Shown one piece after another: positions 54,076 to 62,946 of a DNA stretch of 64,000 nt. Source of the DNA: Streptomyces albipurpureus. GTDB lineage: Bacteria > Actinomycetota > Actinomycetes > Streptomycetales > Streptomycetaceae. Numbering within the stretch: the first letter of the stretch is position 1; each line of letters starts with the position of its first letter. The translations under genes were made by a program, and so were the position numbers. The stretch lies in NCBI RefSeq assembly GCF_023701525.1, contig NZ_JAMQAW010000012.1, positions 64,762 through 128,761 on the forward strand. Direction: 5' to 3'. The notes beneath the pieces are model-generated. The model worked only from the letters and a program-made list of their open reading frames with translations, had not been told where the DNA came from and searched no databases.

Positions 54076-54996
54076 TCAGGCGGGCCGGTGGTGCCAGCCG
54101 CGAGCGGTACGGGTGAGTTCGACGAAGCCGTGCCGCAGCATTCCCTCGATCTCCTCCTTCTCGTCGTGGGTCGCATAGGCGAGGAGCCGTCCCGCGCCGC
54201 ACAGGGTCAACCACGCCCGCGCCTGGCCGAGGAGCCACGGCAGCAGATCGGGGTGGGCGTCCTGGGGCAGTTCGAGATCGGAGACATCGGCCATTCCACC
54301 GGAGCGGACATGCCGCTCGGGGCGGTCCAAGGTGGTGTCCAGCTCGATGTAGGCGATCTCCTCCGCGTCGACCACCGCGCTGAGTCGGGTGCCGAGCACA
54401 CCGAGTGTGCGCCGCAGGGTCAGCCCGGGCAGCGGCGCGGGGGCGGGTGCGGGCAGATCCGCGACCCGGGCGAGGAAGAGGATCTCCGTCTCCCCCAACT
54501 GGACGAACCCCGCCCGCTCCAACACCTCTCGGATGTGCGGCCACTGGTCGGGGACACCGTAGACACCGGGAATGGGCAGCCGGCCGTCGGCGTGGCGCGA
54601 GCTCACATGCCAGCGGTTGAACTGCGCGAAACAGGCCGCCATCAGGAGATCGGGGGCCTGCTCGGTACCAGGGTCCTCGGCGACTGAGGGGTGGTGGAGA
54701 AACCAGACGATGTGGCCGGTGTCGCGGTAGTCCTCGCTGACATCGGGATCGTTGGCGTAGCGCACCAGGTGGGCGGCGGCAACGATCCGGCCGGCGTGCT
54801 CGGCTACCAGCGTCGCCCGTTCGGCTATCCAGGGATCGGTGACGAACTCTTCGGGAGAGCGCTCCAGGCTGCTGAGAACCGTATTGACCGAGGCGACAGC
54901 GCCGGGGACGACAGCAGCGGCATGCACATTGATCAGTGTGGTGAGCTGGTCGCGGTCTTCGCGATGAAAAGTGCGCACATGCAGGGTAGCGGGCAT
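54076..54996 (-). CDS. GNAT N-acetyltransferase-like protein
   Basis: A 306-aa protein that reads as two GNAT-like halves. The first (about 1-165) has VRTFHREDRDQLTTLINVHAAAV, LVAEHAGRIVAAAHLVRY and WPHIREVLERAGFVQLGETEILF. The second (about 180-306) has LRRTLGVLGTRLSAVVDAEEIAYIELD, LLPWLLGQARAWL and EEIEGMLRHGFVELTRTARGWH. Both end in the GNAT-like 'GF..L' segment, so it is probably a double-GNAT fold with one active half. Acceptor unknown. ATG 54996 has GGAGG 8 bases upstream; the longer frame upstream is not coding. It sits between two inverted paralogous hydrolase genes. Confidence 0.8.
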   Translation of the reverse strand: MPATLHVRTFHREDRDQLTTLINVHAAAVVPGAVASVNTVLSSLERSPEEFVTDPWIAERATLVAEHAGRIVAAAHLVRYANDPDVSEDYRDTGHIVWFLHHPSVAEDPGTEQAPDLLMAACFAQFNRWHVSSRHADGRLPIPGVYGVPDQWPHIREVLERAGFVQLGETEILFLARVADLPAPAPAPLPGLTLRRTLGVLGTRLSAVVDAEEIAYIELDTTLDRPERHVRSGGMADVSDLELPQDAHPDLLPWLLGQARAWLTLCGAGRLLAYATHDEKEEIEGMLRHGFVELTRTARGWHHRPA

Positions 54997-55294
54997 GACA
55001 GAGCCTCCGTGGAGTCGCGGATGGGGAGGCCGCCATGAGGTGCGGTACGTCAAGCACCATAGCACCCGGCCAGGAAACCCCGTCCGAGCTGGGCTTTCCC
55101 TCCGCTCGGGGGGACGGTCAAGGACCGTCGCCAGGATGCTCCAAGGCTCGGACGGGCGGACCGCGACCTGGAGCGGGTGTCCCGTGGAACGGATTTCGGC
55201 CGTTCGTCGAGGGCTTTGCGTCCGCGGGCCACCACGCGTGGTCGAGAGCCGGAGCAGCTTGGGACCGCCCCGGCACCTCAGTGGGGATGGTGGA

Positions 55295-56425
55295 TCAGTT
55301 CCCCCGGCTCCAGTGGAACTCGATCTCGGGGAAGCGTCGCGAGGGCGCCCTGAGCAGGGGTGCTGGACGGCGGGCGAGAAAGCGGCCGAAGAAGGCCACC
55401 GCGTAGGCCCGGGTGATCTCGGCACCCCGATCGGGTGCGAGGGTGCCGAAGGCGTACTGCCACTCCGCAACGGGCCATACTTGACGCAGCCCGATGGCTT
55501 CGGCGTAGGCGGGCAGGTCGGTGGCGGTGAGATGACCGCCGCCGTTCAGACGCAGATGCCGGCCCCAACCGTGGTGCGCGGCTCGCCAGCGGCCCCAGCT
55601 CTCATGGTCCGGCGCTGAGCTGAGCAGCAGATAGGGACGGTCGAGACCGACATCGGGGACGGTGGTGCCGAACAGTCCGCCATCGAGGTTGAGCCCGGCC
55701 AGGAACCGTCGGTCCTGCCGCATGGCCTCAGCGGCTGCCGGACCGCCCATCGAATGCCCGAGCACTCCGATGCGCGGACGCAGCGTATGGCTTTCGGTGA
55801 GGCGATCAGCGACAAAGCGAAGATCGGCGGCCCGCACCCCGATTTCCAGGCGGTCCTGAGCGTCCCAGTCGTCCGGGTTGGCGGGCAGGTTGCCGAGCTC
55901 CAGTCGCCCATCGGGGAAGCTGACCACCGCGGAGTCATAGGTGTGATCGATGGCGGCCACCAAGTGCCCGTGCGAGGCGAGCTCGATCGCGAGGGAGGTG
56001 GTCAACGCCCTGACGGAGCCTCGGCCGTGGCTGAGCAGGATCAGCGTGGGCAGGCGCGGCGCCCGACCGCCGGTGGTCGCCCCGGTGCGTACCCGCGCCA
56101 ACGAGCCCGCCGGCGCGGCCCAGCCGGTCTCCAGTATCTGCGCAGTACGCGGATTGACGTACTCCGCTTCTTTGGTGCCGGTGGGCGCGCTGGGGAACCA
56201 GAGTTGGACCATCAGCTCGCGCGGCCCGGACCGGGGTGCGAAGGGGTCGGTACGGGAGTGATCCACCAAGGCGAGGGAACGAGTGGCCACCAAGAGGCCA
56301 CCCGAAGGTCTGGGCAGTGGCAGCGGGCCTCCGGATTGGGGGGCAGCGGCGTGGGCGACGCCGGGCAGGGCAGCCGCAACGGCCGCGCCTCCGGCCCCCA
56401 GCAGCAGGGAACGACGAGCGAGCAC
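55295..56425 (-). CDS. Secreted alpha/beta hydrolase, PAF-acetylhydrolase-like (paralogue)
   Basis: A 376-aa exported hydrolase. Tat-type signal LARRSLLLGAGGAAVAAALPGV, cleavage near AHAAA (about 29). It has the same landmarks as the 52680 gene: LALVDHSRTDPFAPRSG then RELMVQLWFPSA, nucleophile Ser in GHSMGGPAAAEAM and a His in GGGHLTATD; the acid residue is probably in SSAPDHES. It should act on esters outside the cell. GTG 56425 is fixed by AGGAGG with 8-base spacing; the frame is open much further upstream without coding character. The 18-bp palindrome 54 bp upstream of the start is a likely operator. Together with the GNAT gene it forms a symmetrical trio. Confidence 0.87.
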   Translation of the reverse strand: MLARRSLLLGAGGAAVAAALPGVAHAAAPQSGGPLPLPRPSGGLLVATRSLALVDHSRTDPFAPRSGPRELMVQLWFPSAPTGTKEAEYVNPRTAQILETGWAAPAGSLARVRTGATTGGRAPRLPTLILLSHGRGSVRALTTSLAIELASHGHLVAAIDHTYDSAVVSFPDGRLELGNLPANPDDWDAQDRLEIGVRAADLRFVADRLTESHTLRPRIGVLGHSMGGPAAAEAMRQDRRFLAGLNLDGGLFGTTVPDVGLDRPYLLLSSAPDHESWGRWRAAHHGWGRHLRLNGGGHLTATDLPAYAEAIGLRQVWPVAEWQYAFGTLAPDRGAEITRAYAVAFFGRFLARRPAPLLRAPSRRFPEIEFHWSRGN

Positions 56426-56478
56426 CGAAACCTCCTGGGACCGCGGGCGCTGAAGTGCACCCGGGGCACGCACACCAT

Positions 56479-56496
56479 AATTGGTCCGGACCAATT
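56479..56496. promoter_or_regulatory. Perfect 18-bp palindrome AATTGGTCCGGACCAATT
   Basis: It lies 54 bp upstream of the hydrolase start and directly abuts a possible -10 (TATGGT on the minus strand, 56474-56479). It differs from the DasR dre consensus mainly at the two central bases. The remaining gap to 57004 (about 500 bp) has no gene that I can support; it holds the promoter of the ABCG gene (+). Confidence 0.65.
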
Positions 56497-57004
56497 TTCG
56501 GGGGCGTTTGGGATCACTCATCGGCCCTTCCATCAGCCGGAGTTGGCCGGCGACGGCCCCTCGCGACACCGCCCACCCGACCCCGGTGGACCATAGGGCC
56601 GCAAACCGCGGGGCGGTCATGGGCGGGGAGGGAGCCGGGGCTTCCCCGTCCGGGTGACAGCCGGCCGCCGGTGTGGACACTCGGACCACTCTTTTGGGTC
56701 GGGCATACCCACACGGAAAGTGCCGCGAAAGGTCATCTCCCCAGTTCCAGGAGTGCCCGATACCACCGGCACGCCTGCCGATGGGTCTCAAGGCGTCCTC
56801 GTGGGAGCAGAGTTACCACCAAACAGCAGCCGAGTCGGGGCCGCGAAGACACCATCGCGGCAGCGACGAAGTCAACGACCCAACCGGAAGCCGGGAGCGT
56901 GCTCCCAGGTGTGCCCGGTGCGCCGACTGGGCAGTGCTGTGACGTCGTACGGCGCTATCCCGCGCACTGGGGTAGCGGCGGACCAGGTGGCTGGAGTTGA
57001 ACGA

Positions 57005-58843
57005 ATGACACAGACCGGACAAGCGCCCGACGGGGCGCGCATCCACGTGACCGGTGCCGGGCTGCGGGTGCGGGGTGGCAGGGAAGCACTCCGCGATGTG
57101 ACGCTCGACATCGCGCCGCGGCAGCTCACGGGAATCGCCGGCGGCAGCGGCGCGGGCAAGTCGCTCCTGCTGGAACTCCTCGCCGGGTTACGCCTCCCCT
57201 CGACCGGGCTGGTCCGGCACGACGGCCAGGAACCCGCCCGGGCCGCGATCCCCTCGGGATTCGTCCCCCAGGACGACATCGTCCACCGCGGACTGGGGCT
57301 GCGCCGGAGTCTGGAGTACGCGGCACGACTGCGGGGCGCGGACCCCCGGATCGTCGAGGGGGTGCTGCTGGAGTTGGGGCTGGCCGATCGCGCCGATCAG
57401 AGCGTGGCGACGCTCAGCGGGGGCGAGCGGAAGCGCGCCGGTATCGCGGTTGAACTGCTCACCCGCCCACGGGTGCTCTTCCTGGACGAGCCGACCTCAG
57501 GGCTCGACCCGGCCACCGGCGAGCGGCTCATGGACACACTCGGCGAACTGGCCGCCACCGGTGTCACCGTCGTACTGACCACCCACTCCCCCGCCGATCT
57601 CGCCCGCTGCGATCTCGTGGCCTTCCTCACCCCCGACGGCGAGTTCGCCGGCTCCGGTACACCGGACCAGATGCTGCGGCGCTTCGACGCGAGGACCTTC
57701 ACCGAGGTGTACGCGGCGGTGGCCGTCAACTCCACCGAACCGGCTGAGCTCCCTGCCACGACTCCCCCAGCTGATCCCGATGGCCCCTCCTCCGCCACCA
57801 CCCCCATGGTTTCCGCCACCCCCGCGACCGCTGGCCACCCCAGCGCCACATCGGTCGAAGGCCCCGCACCACGAGAGACCGATGCCTCGCAGCGCGAGGG
57901 AGCGGAGCGGGGCAAGCAGGCTGGACGGTCCCGCCTCGGTCCGGGCGCTGTGGGGCAGTGGCTGTTGCTCACCCGACGTGGCGGGGAGCTTCTGGTGCGC
58001 GATCGACTCTCCGCGGCCATCATGGTGGGCTCGCCGCTGATGATCGTGGCGATGTTCGCCCTGCTCTTCCGTCCCGGGGTCTTCGATCCCGGCCTGCCGA
58101 GTCCCTCGTCCACGGCGATGGTGCTGTTCTGGATCGCCTTCGGTGCGTTCTTCTTCGGTCTCGCCTATGGACTGCTGCAGATCTGCGGGGAACTGGGCGT
58201 GGTCCGTCGGGAGCGCCTGACCACCTTGCGACTCGGGCCCTACCTGGCGTCCAAGGTGACCTTGCTTCTTCCGGTCCTCGCCCTGGCTGACGCGCTGCTC
58301 CTGCTGGTACTGCGGGCAGGGGACCGGCTGCCGGACGCCGGCCTCGATGTGTACGGATCGCTCTTCGTCACCACCGCCCTGGCATCGGCCGCCGGACTCA
58401 CCCTGGGATTGTTGACCTCGGCCGCTGTGTCGGACCCGGGGCAGGCGGCGCTGATGCTGCCGCTGTTGTGTTTCCCTCAGGTGCTGTTCTCGGGTGCTTT
58501 TGTGCCGGTACCGCTGATGGCCGGGGCGGGCCAGTGGCTCAGCGTCGCCATGACCAACCGATGGGCGTTCGAGGCACTGGGGGCGGGCGCGGACCTGGAA
58601 GGACTCTGGGCTCGGGGCGCGTCACCGCTCGGACCCCCGCTGCTCGCCTCGTACGGGGACAGCTTCGCTCACGCGCCCTGGACTCGCTGGCTCATCCTGG
58701 TCGGATTCTCGGTCTTCTTCGTACTGGTTGCCGGTTGGTTGCTCAACCGGCGCTGTCCGACCGTCCGTCGGCCTCTGGTCAGCAGGCGTCAGCAGGTCAG
58801 CCGGGGGGCGAGGCCTTCCGCTGAAGGGACGCGATCGCGGTAG
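57005..58843 (+). CDS. ABCG-type half transporter (ATPase fused to permease)
   Basis: A 612-aa ABC exporter of the ABCG/White-like layout. The N-terminal ATPase (about 10-235) has Walker A GGSGAGKSLL, signature LSGGERKRAGIAVELL and Walker B VLFLDEPTSGLDP. A long Pro/Thr/Ser linker (about 245-310) is followed by a C-terminal membrane domain (about 325-595) with six segments (ABC2-membrane type). It should dimerise; substrate unknown, likely a lipid or drug. ATG 57005 has ggag 8-9 bases upstream. The last 55 bp overlap tail to tail with the aminotransferase gene, which limits independent evolution of both ends. Confidence 0.92.
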   Translation: MTQTGQAPDGARIHVTGAGLRVRGGREALRDVTLDIAPRQLTGIAGGSGAGKSLLLELLAGLRLPSTGLVRHDGQEPARAAIPSGFVPQDDIVHRGLGLRRSLEYAARLRGADPRIVEGVLLELGLADRADQSVATLSGGERKRAGIAVELLTRPRVLFLDEPTSGLDPATGERLMDTLGELAATGVTVVLTTHSPADLARCDLVAFLTPDGEFAGSGTPDQMLRRFDARTFTEVYAAVAVNSTEPAELPATTPPADPDGPSSATTPMVSATPATAGHPSATSVEGPAPRETDASQREGAERGKQAGRSRLGPGAVGQWLLLTRRGGELLVRDRLSAAIMVGSPLMIVAMFALLFRPGVFDPGLPSPSSTAMVLFWIAFGAFFFGLAYGLLQICGELGVVRRERLTTLRLGPYLASKVTLLLPVLALADALLLLVLRAGDRLPDAGLDVYGSLFVTTALASAAGLTLGLLTSAAVSDPGQAALMLPLLCFPQVLFSGAFVPVPLMAGAGQWLSVAMTNRWAFEALGAGADLEGLWARGASPLGPPLLASYGDSFAHAPWTRWLILVGFSVFFVLVAGWLLNRRCPTVRRPLVSRRQQVSRGARPSAEGTRSR

Positions 58844-60273
58844 GCGCTGGTCAGGAAGCTCAGTAGCGCATCCACGTCTGACGCGCTGGAGGGAAGTCCC
58901 AGGGACACCCTGATCGCGCCGGCCGATGGCAGCCCCAGTTGGGTGAGGTACTCATCGATGGTGGTGCCCTCGTTGCGACCGGTGCGGCGCAGGGCCTTGG
59001 TGCCGATCGCAAAGGCGGCTTCTCCGGCGCCTGGGTTGCAGAAGCAACCGGTACGCAGCGAGATGCCCGCTGCCGCACTGTCCCGGGCGATGATCCTCTC
59101 GTCGACCACTTCACCGTTTGCATCCAGGACATTGAGCGCGACGGTGCCACCCCGACGTTGTGTGGTGTGGGGGCCGTAGAGCCGGATCAGCGCGGTGCCG
59201 TCGCTGTGGTGCAGACCGAGCAGCCCACCGAGGAGTCGGTCGGTGAGGCCCGCGACATGGTCATGGACGGCATCGAGGCCGACGGACTCGACCCAGTCGA
59301 GACCGGTGGAGACCTCGGGTATCGCATGGAAGTCAACGGTGCCGTCCTCGAAGGCTGGGGCCCCGTCCGCGAGCCGGTGCCACTGCCCCTGTGCGCTGAC
59401 GACCTGGATGGTACCGCCCGAGAACCAGGGCCGACGCAGCAGCGCCAGCGCGCTCCTACGGGCGATGAGGCAGCCCACGCCGGTGGGATAGCCGAAGACC
59501 TTGTACCAGCTCAGTACGGTGAAGTCGGCGGGCCAGCGACTCAGCCGCAGTGGGTTGGAGGGGGCGAAGGCGGCGGCATCGAGGAGGACGTGCCAGCCGT
59601 GTCGTTGCGCATACGGTATCCACTCCAGTGGATGTTGCACCCCGCTGAAGTTGCTCTGCGCGGGAAAGGCGAACAACCCTCGTCCACCGCGGCGAGCGCG
59701 GAGGGCTCGGGTCACAACGGCGTCTGAGACCCGCAAATCAGTTTCGGTCAGGGGGAGGTAGGTGGTCCGAGCCCCCCGCGATCGCGCGAACTCCCGGAGG
59801 CCGTTGACAGAGTTGTGGTTGTCGAGTGTGAGGAGCAGTCGCGCACGGCGCGGATGGAAGGGATAGCCCTCGCCGACGAGTCGGCACGCGGCGGTGGCAT
59901 TGGCCGTGAAGACGGCCGTGTACTCGGTGGGGTCGGCATCGACGAAGTCCAGTACTCTGCGTCTCGCCTCCTCGACCAGGGTGGTGGTGCCGGCGGATGC
60001 CGGGCTGTCGGAGTGCGGATTGCCGTATACGCCCTGGGTAAGCCGGGCGGCTTGGATCCGCAGTTGGCGGCGCGCGGGTAGCCCCGAGCCGGTGTAGTCG
60101 AGATAGACGTGTCGGGTTTCGTCGAGATAGCCGTACTCGGTGGTACGCAGGTGCTCGAAGTCCGTCTCCTTCGTGACGCCCTCGGATTCGCGGTCGCTGC
60201 CGTCGCCTGCTCCATGGCTCCCGTACGGACGCCTGCTGTCGGTCCCGGTCGTCCCACTGCTGTCATCGGCCAT
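58789..60273 (-). CDS. Aminotransferase class V, Moco-sulfurase N-domain-like
   Basis: A 494-aa PLP enzyme. Residues 1-60 are Ser/Asp/Gly-rich and probably disordered. From about 60 the fold matches class V aminotransferases: YGNPHSDSPAS, VFTANATAACRLVGEGYPF, and PLP-binding Lys258 in SWYKVFGYPTGVG. The C-terminal small domain has RTGCFCNPGA, with the Cys that in molybdenum-cofactor sulfurases carries the persulfide. It is thus like the NifS-like half of Moco sulfurase, but no MOSC domain is fused. Possible roles are Moco sulfuration or cysteine desulfuration. ATG 60273 has AGGGGA 5 bases upstream. It overlaps the ABCG gene. Confidence 0.88.
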   Translation of the reverse strand: MADDSSGTTGTDSRRPYGSHGAGDGSDRESEGVTKETDFEHLRTTEYGYLDETRHVYLDYTGSGLPARRQLRIQAARLTQGVYGNPHSDSPASAGTTTLVEEARRRVLDFVDADPTEYTAVFTANATAACRLVGEGYPFHPRRARLLLTLDNHNSVNGLREFARSRGARTTYLPLTETDLRVSDAVVTRALRARRGGRGLFAFPAQSNFSGVQHPLEWIPYAQRHGWHVLLDAAAFAPSNPLRLSRWPADFTVLSWYKVFGYPTGVGCLIARRSALALLRRPWFSGGTIQVVSAQGQWHRLADGAPAFEDGTVDFHAIPEVSTGLDWVESVGLDAVHDHVAGLTDRLLGGLLGLHHSDGTALIRLYGPHTTQRRGGTVALNVLDANGEVVDERIIARDSAAAGISLRTGCFCNPGAGEAAFAIGTKALRRTGRNEGTTIDEYLTQLGLPSAGAIRVSLGLPSSASDVDALLSFLTSAYRDRVPSAEGLAPRLTC

Positions 60274-60747
60274 GCCATCCCCTGACCGTCGCCCCACTCC
60301 CAGGATGCGTCCGGTTGCAGTACGTCGGCAAGATGACCTACGCCTGGGTGAGGCCCCGTGGGCCGCGATACGGCCGGTACGGCGAGAAACACGTGCGTGA
60401 TCTGCCCAAACACCATGAGGCATGGGATGGGGGCACAAATGTTCCAGGGCTTTGCTGAGTCTTCCCTTCAGCGAAGCACGCCCATCGAGACATGGTCGGG
60501 TGTGTCGATCGATGCGCCACCCGAAAAGGCCACGATCGCATATGCGAAGGTTTCACGCAGCCGCAAACCCGCCCGGGCGAACAGGTGCGCGGGAGAGCGG
60601 CGTGTTGCCGCTAGTCCATGATCAGGACTGCCTCCGCCGTCTGGGCGCGCCCGCGGCGCGCCCGTTCCGCTCGGCCTTCCCGTGCCGCGCGAGTGCCCTG
60701 GGTGACGATGGCTCCGTCAGCGGGAGTGATGGCCGAGGGAGATCGCG
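60274..60747. other. Divergent intergenic region, no gene seen
   Basis: 474 bp holding the promoters of the aminotransferase (-) and the oxidoreductase (+). A less GC-rich patch lies at 60380-60580. Open frames are not protein-like. Confidence 0.4.
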
Positions 60748-61737
60748 ATGGAGAAGACGATGCGGGCTGTGGTGCTCGACGAACCCGGGACGGTGGATCA
60801 CCTTCAACTCCGGGTGCTGCCCGTACCCGATCCCTCCCCCGGCTGGGTACGGATCGCCGTGAAGTCGTTCGGTTTGAATCGGTCCGAGCTGCACACCCGA
60901 CTCGGACTGGCGCGGGGAGTCACCTTTCCCCGGGTACTCGGCATCGAGGCCGCAGGAATCGTGGACGCGGACCCCGACGGAGTACTGACGCCCGGACAGC
61001 AGGTCGTGACCATGATGGGCGGTATGGGCCGCACCTTCGACGGGGGGTACGCCGAGTACACGGTGGTGCCCCGCTCCCAGGTGATCCCCTTCCACTCCGA
61101 TGTGCCCTGGGAGACGATCGGTGCGGTGCCCGAGACACTGCAAACCGCCTATGGCTCCCTCACCACCGGACTCGATCTCCAGGCCGGGCAGTCGCTGCTG
61201 ATCCGAGGTGGCACCTCGGCCCTGGGCCTGGCCGCGACCGCACTGGCCAAGGACATGGGGGCGACCGTGTTGGCCACCACCCGCAATCCCGACCGCGTCA
61301 CGGCACTCGCCGACCATGGCGTGGACCATCCGCTGGTCGATGATGGAGCCGTTGCTGCGAAGGTCCGGGCGATCGTTCCCGAAGGCGTGGACACCGCGCT
61401 CGAACTGGTGGGGACACCGACGCTCCCGGACACCCTCGGCGCCACCCGAGTCCATGGCACCGTCTGCTTCACCGGGATGCTGTCGAACCACTGGACGGTC
61501 CAGGACTTCTACCCGATCGACTATCTTCCCAGGGGCGTACGACTGACCGCCTACGCCGGTGAGGCGGGGGACCTCCCGGCCGAGGTGCTCCAGCGGTGTC
61601 TGGACCGGATCGGGGCCGGGAGACTGTCCCTCGGCCCGGTGCACGTCTATCGGCTCGATCAGATCAGGGATGCCCATCAGGATCTGGAACAGGGCCGGCG
61701 GGCCGGCAAGCTGGTCGTCCTGGTCTCCGGGCCATGA
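60748..61737 (+). CDS. Zinc-less quinone/NADPH oxidoreductase (MDR family)
   Basis: A 329-aa medium-chain dehydrogenase/reductase of the quinone-oxidoreductase type. GroES-like N-terminal half with FGLNRSELHTRLGLA and VLGIEAAGIV; Rossmann half with LLIRGGTSALGLAATALAKDMGATVLATTRN (NADPH site). The usual zinc-binding Cys/His of alcohol dehydrogenases are absent. It should reduce quinones or enones using NADPH. ATG 60748 has gagggaga upstream; ATG 60760 is an alternative. Its 3' end runs up to the remains of a peptidase E gene lying in the opposite direction. Confidence 0.92.
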   Translation: MEKTMRAVVLDEPGTVDHLQLRVLPVPDPSPGWVRIAVKSFGLNRSELHTRLGLARGVTFPRVLGIEAAGIVDADPDGVLTPGQQVVTMMGGMGRTFDGGYAEYTVVPRSQVIPFHSDVPWETIGAVPETLQTAYGSLTTGLDLQAGQSLLIRGGTSALGLAATALAKDMGATVLATTRNPDRVTALADHGVDHPLVDDGAVAAKVRAIVPEGVDTALELVGTPTLPDTLGATRVHGTVCFTGMLSNHWTVQDFYPIDYLPRGVRLTAYAGEAGDLPAEVLQRCLDRIGAGRLSLGPVHVYRLDQIRDAHQDLEQGRRAGKLVVLVSGP

Positions 61738-61789
61738 TCGGCGGCACGGGCGGTGCGCAGTCGGCGTCGGCTGGGCGGGCACCGCGAGG

Positions 61790-62210
61790 CCAGCCGGGCG
61801 CCTCAGGCAGATCGATCCGGCACTGACACCGCTGAGCACCACGCCTGCCCGCCAGGCTCGGCGGAAGACTCCGTCCAGGCCCTGGACGCGCCACCCGGCC
61901 GGGAGATCGGCCACCGAGGCCCCCATGACCCAGACGACGTCCTGATCGAGGACGGCACCCTCCTGATCGTCCAGGCCGGGCTGAGGGAAGGGCTGAAGCG
62001 CGGTCCGATCGAAGCCCGCGAGCCGGGCGGCCTCCGCCATGCGAAAGGCGAAGTGCTCGGCGTCGCCGACGTATCTCACGCGAGGACGGGCCCATGGAGA
62101 CCGGAGGGCTCTACCGCATGGTGGACGAGGGAGTGGAACGCCGCGAAGGTTCGCCTCGCGCCACGATGGCCGCCGGAGGTGGCAACGACGGTCGGATCTG
62201 GCGCACTCAT
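61790..62210 (-). pseudogene. Peptidase E (S51) pseudogene, frameshifted and truncated
   Basis: From ATG 62210 the minus strand reads DPTVVATSGGHRGARRTF...SLVHHAVE...SGLHG and then stops at 62076-62078. In the next frame the same family continues: RVRYVGDAEHFAFRMAEAA, VLDQDVVWVMGASVADL, WRVQGLDGVFRRAWRAG, VVLSGVSAGSICL. Joined, these follow the N-terminal 60 percent of Streptomyces peptidase E (aspartyl dipeptidase, S51). The family resemblance ends near 61797 just after the catalytic Ser (SAGS), so the part with the catalytic His and Glu is missing. One frameshift (about 62080-62095) plus a 3' loss makes it dead. The loss adjoins the end of the oxidoreductase gene. Confidence 0.85.
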
Positions 62211-62453
62211 GGCCACGGCTGGCTGATTCCACTCGCCAAAGGGGCGATGAAACAGCGATTGAGGCTCTTATCCAGCATGGGTGTGGGTGTATCCACAATC
62301 GCGGCAAGGCCAGTATTCACCGGTCTGAGCGTGATCCATTATGCGATAGGCCGTGATTTCTCCCGCACTCCGCCGTGAGTGGCTGGCGGGACCCTCTCAT
62401 AAGCGATTCATTTCGGCCTTGCCAGGAAGCACCTCTACTCAGGGGTTTGATAC

Positions 62454-62837
62454 TCATTTTTCGCCATTGAGCTGCCCGCCCGCTTGAATGGTGCGCAGTG
62501 CTTCATCGAATGCCGTTCGCTGCCCCGGGGTCATCATGGCCACAAAGGAGACCAGTGCTGCCTGCGGGCAATCGCTCCTGGCCCATGCCGCACGCATCAG
62601 CGCCGCAGCATAGTCAGCCCTGGTGCCGACCGGGCTGTATCGAAAGGCCCGACCGTCGAGCTCCCTGCGGAGCCAGCCCTTCTGATGCACCTTGTCCATC
62701 ACCGTCATGACGGTCGTATAGGCGATGGAACGTTCCCGTTGGAGATCCCCGAGGACCTCCCGGACGGTTACGGGTCGATTCCATCGCCACACACGCGTCA
62801 TCACCGCGTCTTCAAGTTCTCCCAACTGCCCATACAC
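62454..62837 (-). CDS. BlaI/MecI/CopY-family repressor, no partner gene
   Basis: A 127-aa winged-helix repressor: LGELEDAVMTRVWRWNRPVTVREVL (start of HTH), AYTTVMTVMDKVHQKGWLRREL (recognition helix and wing), and a C-terminal dimerisation half with VSFVAMMTPGQR. BlaI-type genes usually lie next to an M56 peptidase/BlaR1-like sensor; none is present here. The frame is open to 62873, but GTG 62837 (VYGQLGELED) agrees with the family N-terminus. The ribosome site is weak, so it may be leaderless. It is 109 bp downstream of the AraC gene on the same strand. Confidence 0.9.
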   Translation of the reverse strand: MYGQLGELEDAVMTRVWRWNRPVTVREVLGDLQRERSIAYTTVMTVMDKVHQKGWLRRELDGRAFRYSPVGTRADYAAALMRAAWARSDCPQAALVSFVAMMTPGQRTAFDEALRTIQAGGQLNGEK

Positions 62838-62946
62838 ACCACCAAGCCTAAGGAATCCACAGGTGGTGCCCAAGCTATTGCGCGGCCTTCCCGAACGGGC
62901 CGATCGCAGGCCGTCACTCCCTCGGCGTCAGGGCCTTTGGGGATCA

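Noticed and set aside
54997-55470. Upstream extension of the GNAT gene on the minus strand
   Set aside because: It has no GNAT-like sequence, while ATG 54996 has a good ribosome site.
60622-62307. 561-codon minus-strand open frame
   Set aside because: Most of it is antisense to the oxidoreductase gene. Only the segment 61798-62079 is meaningful, as part of the peptidase E pseudogene.
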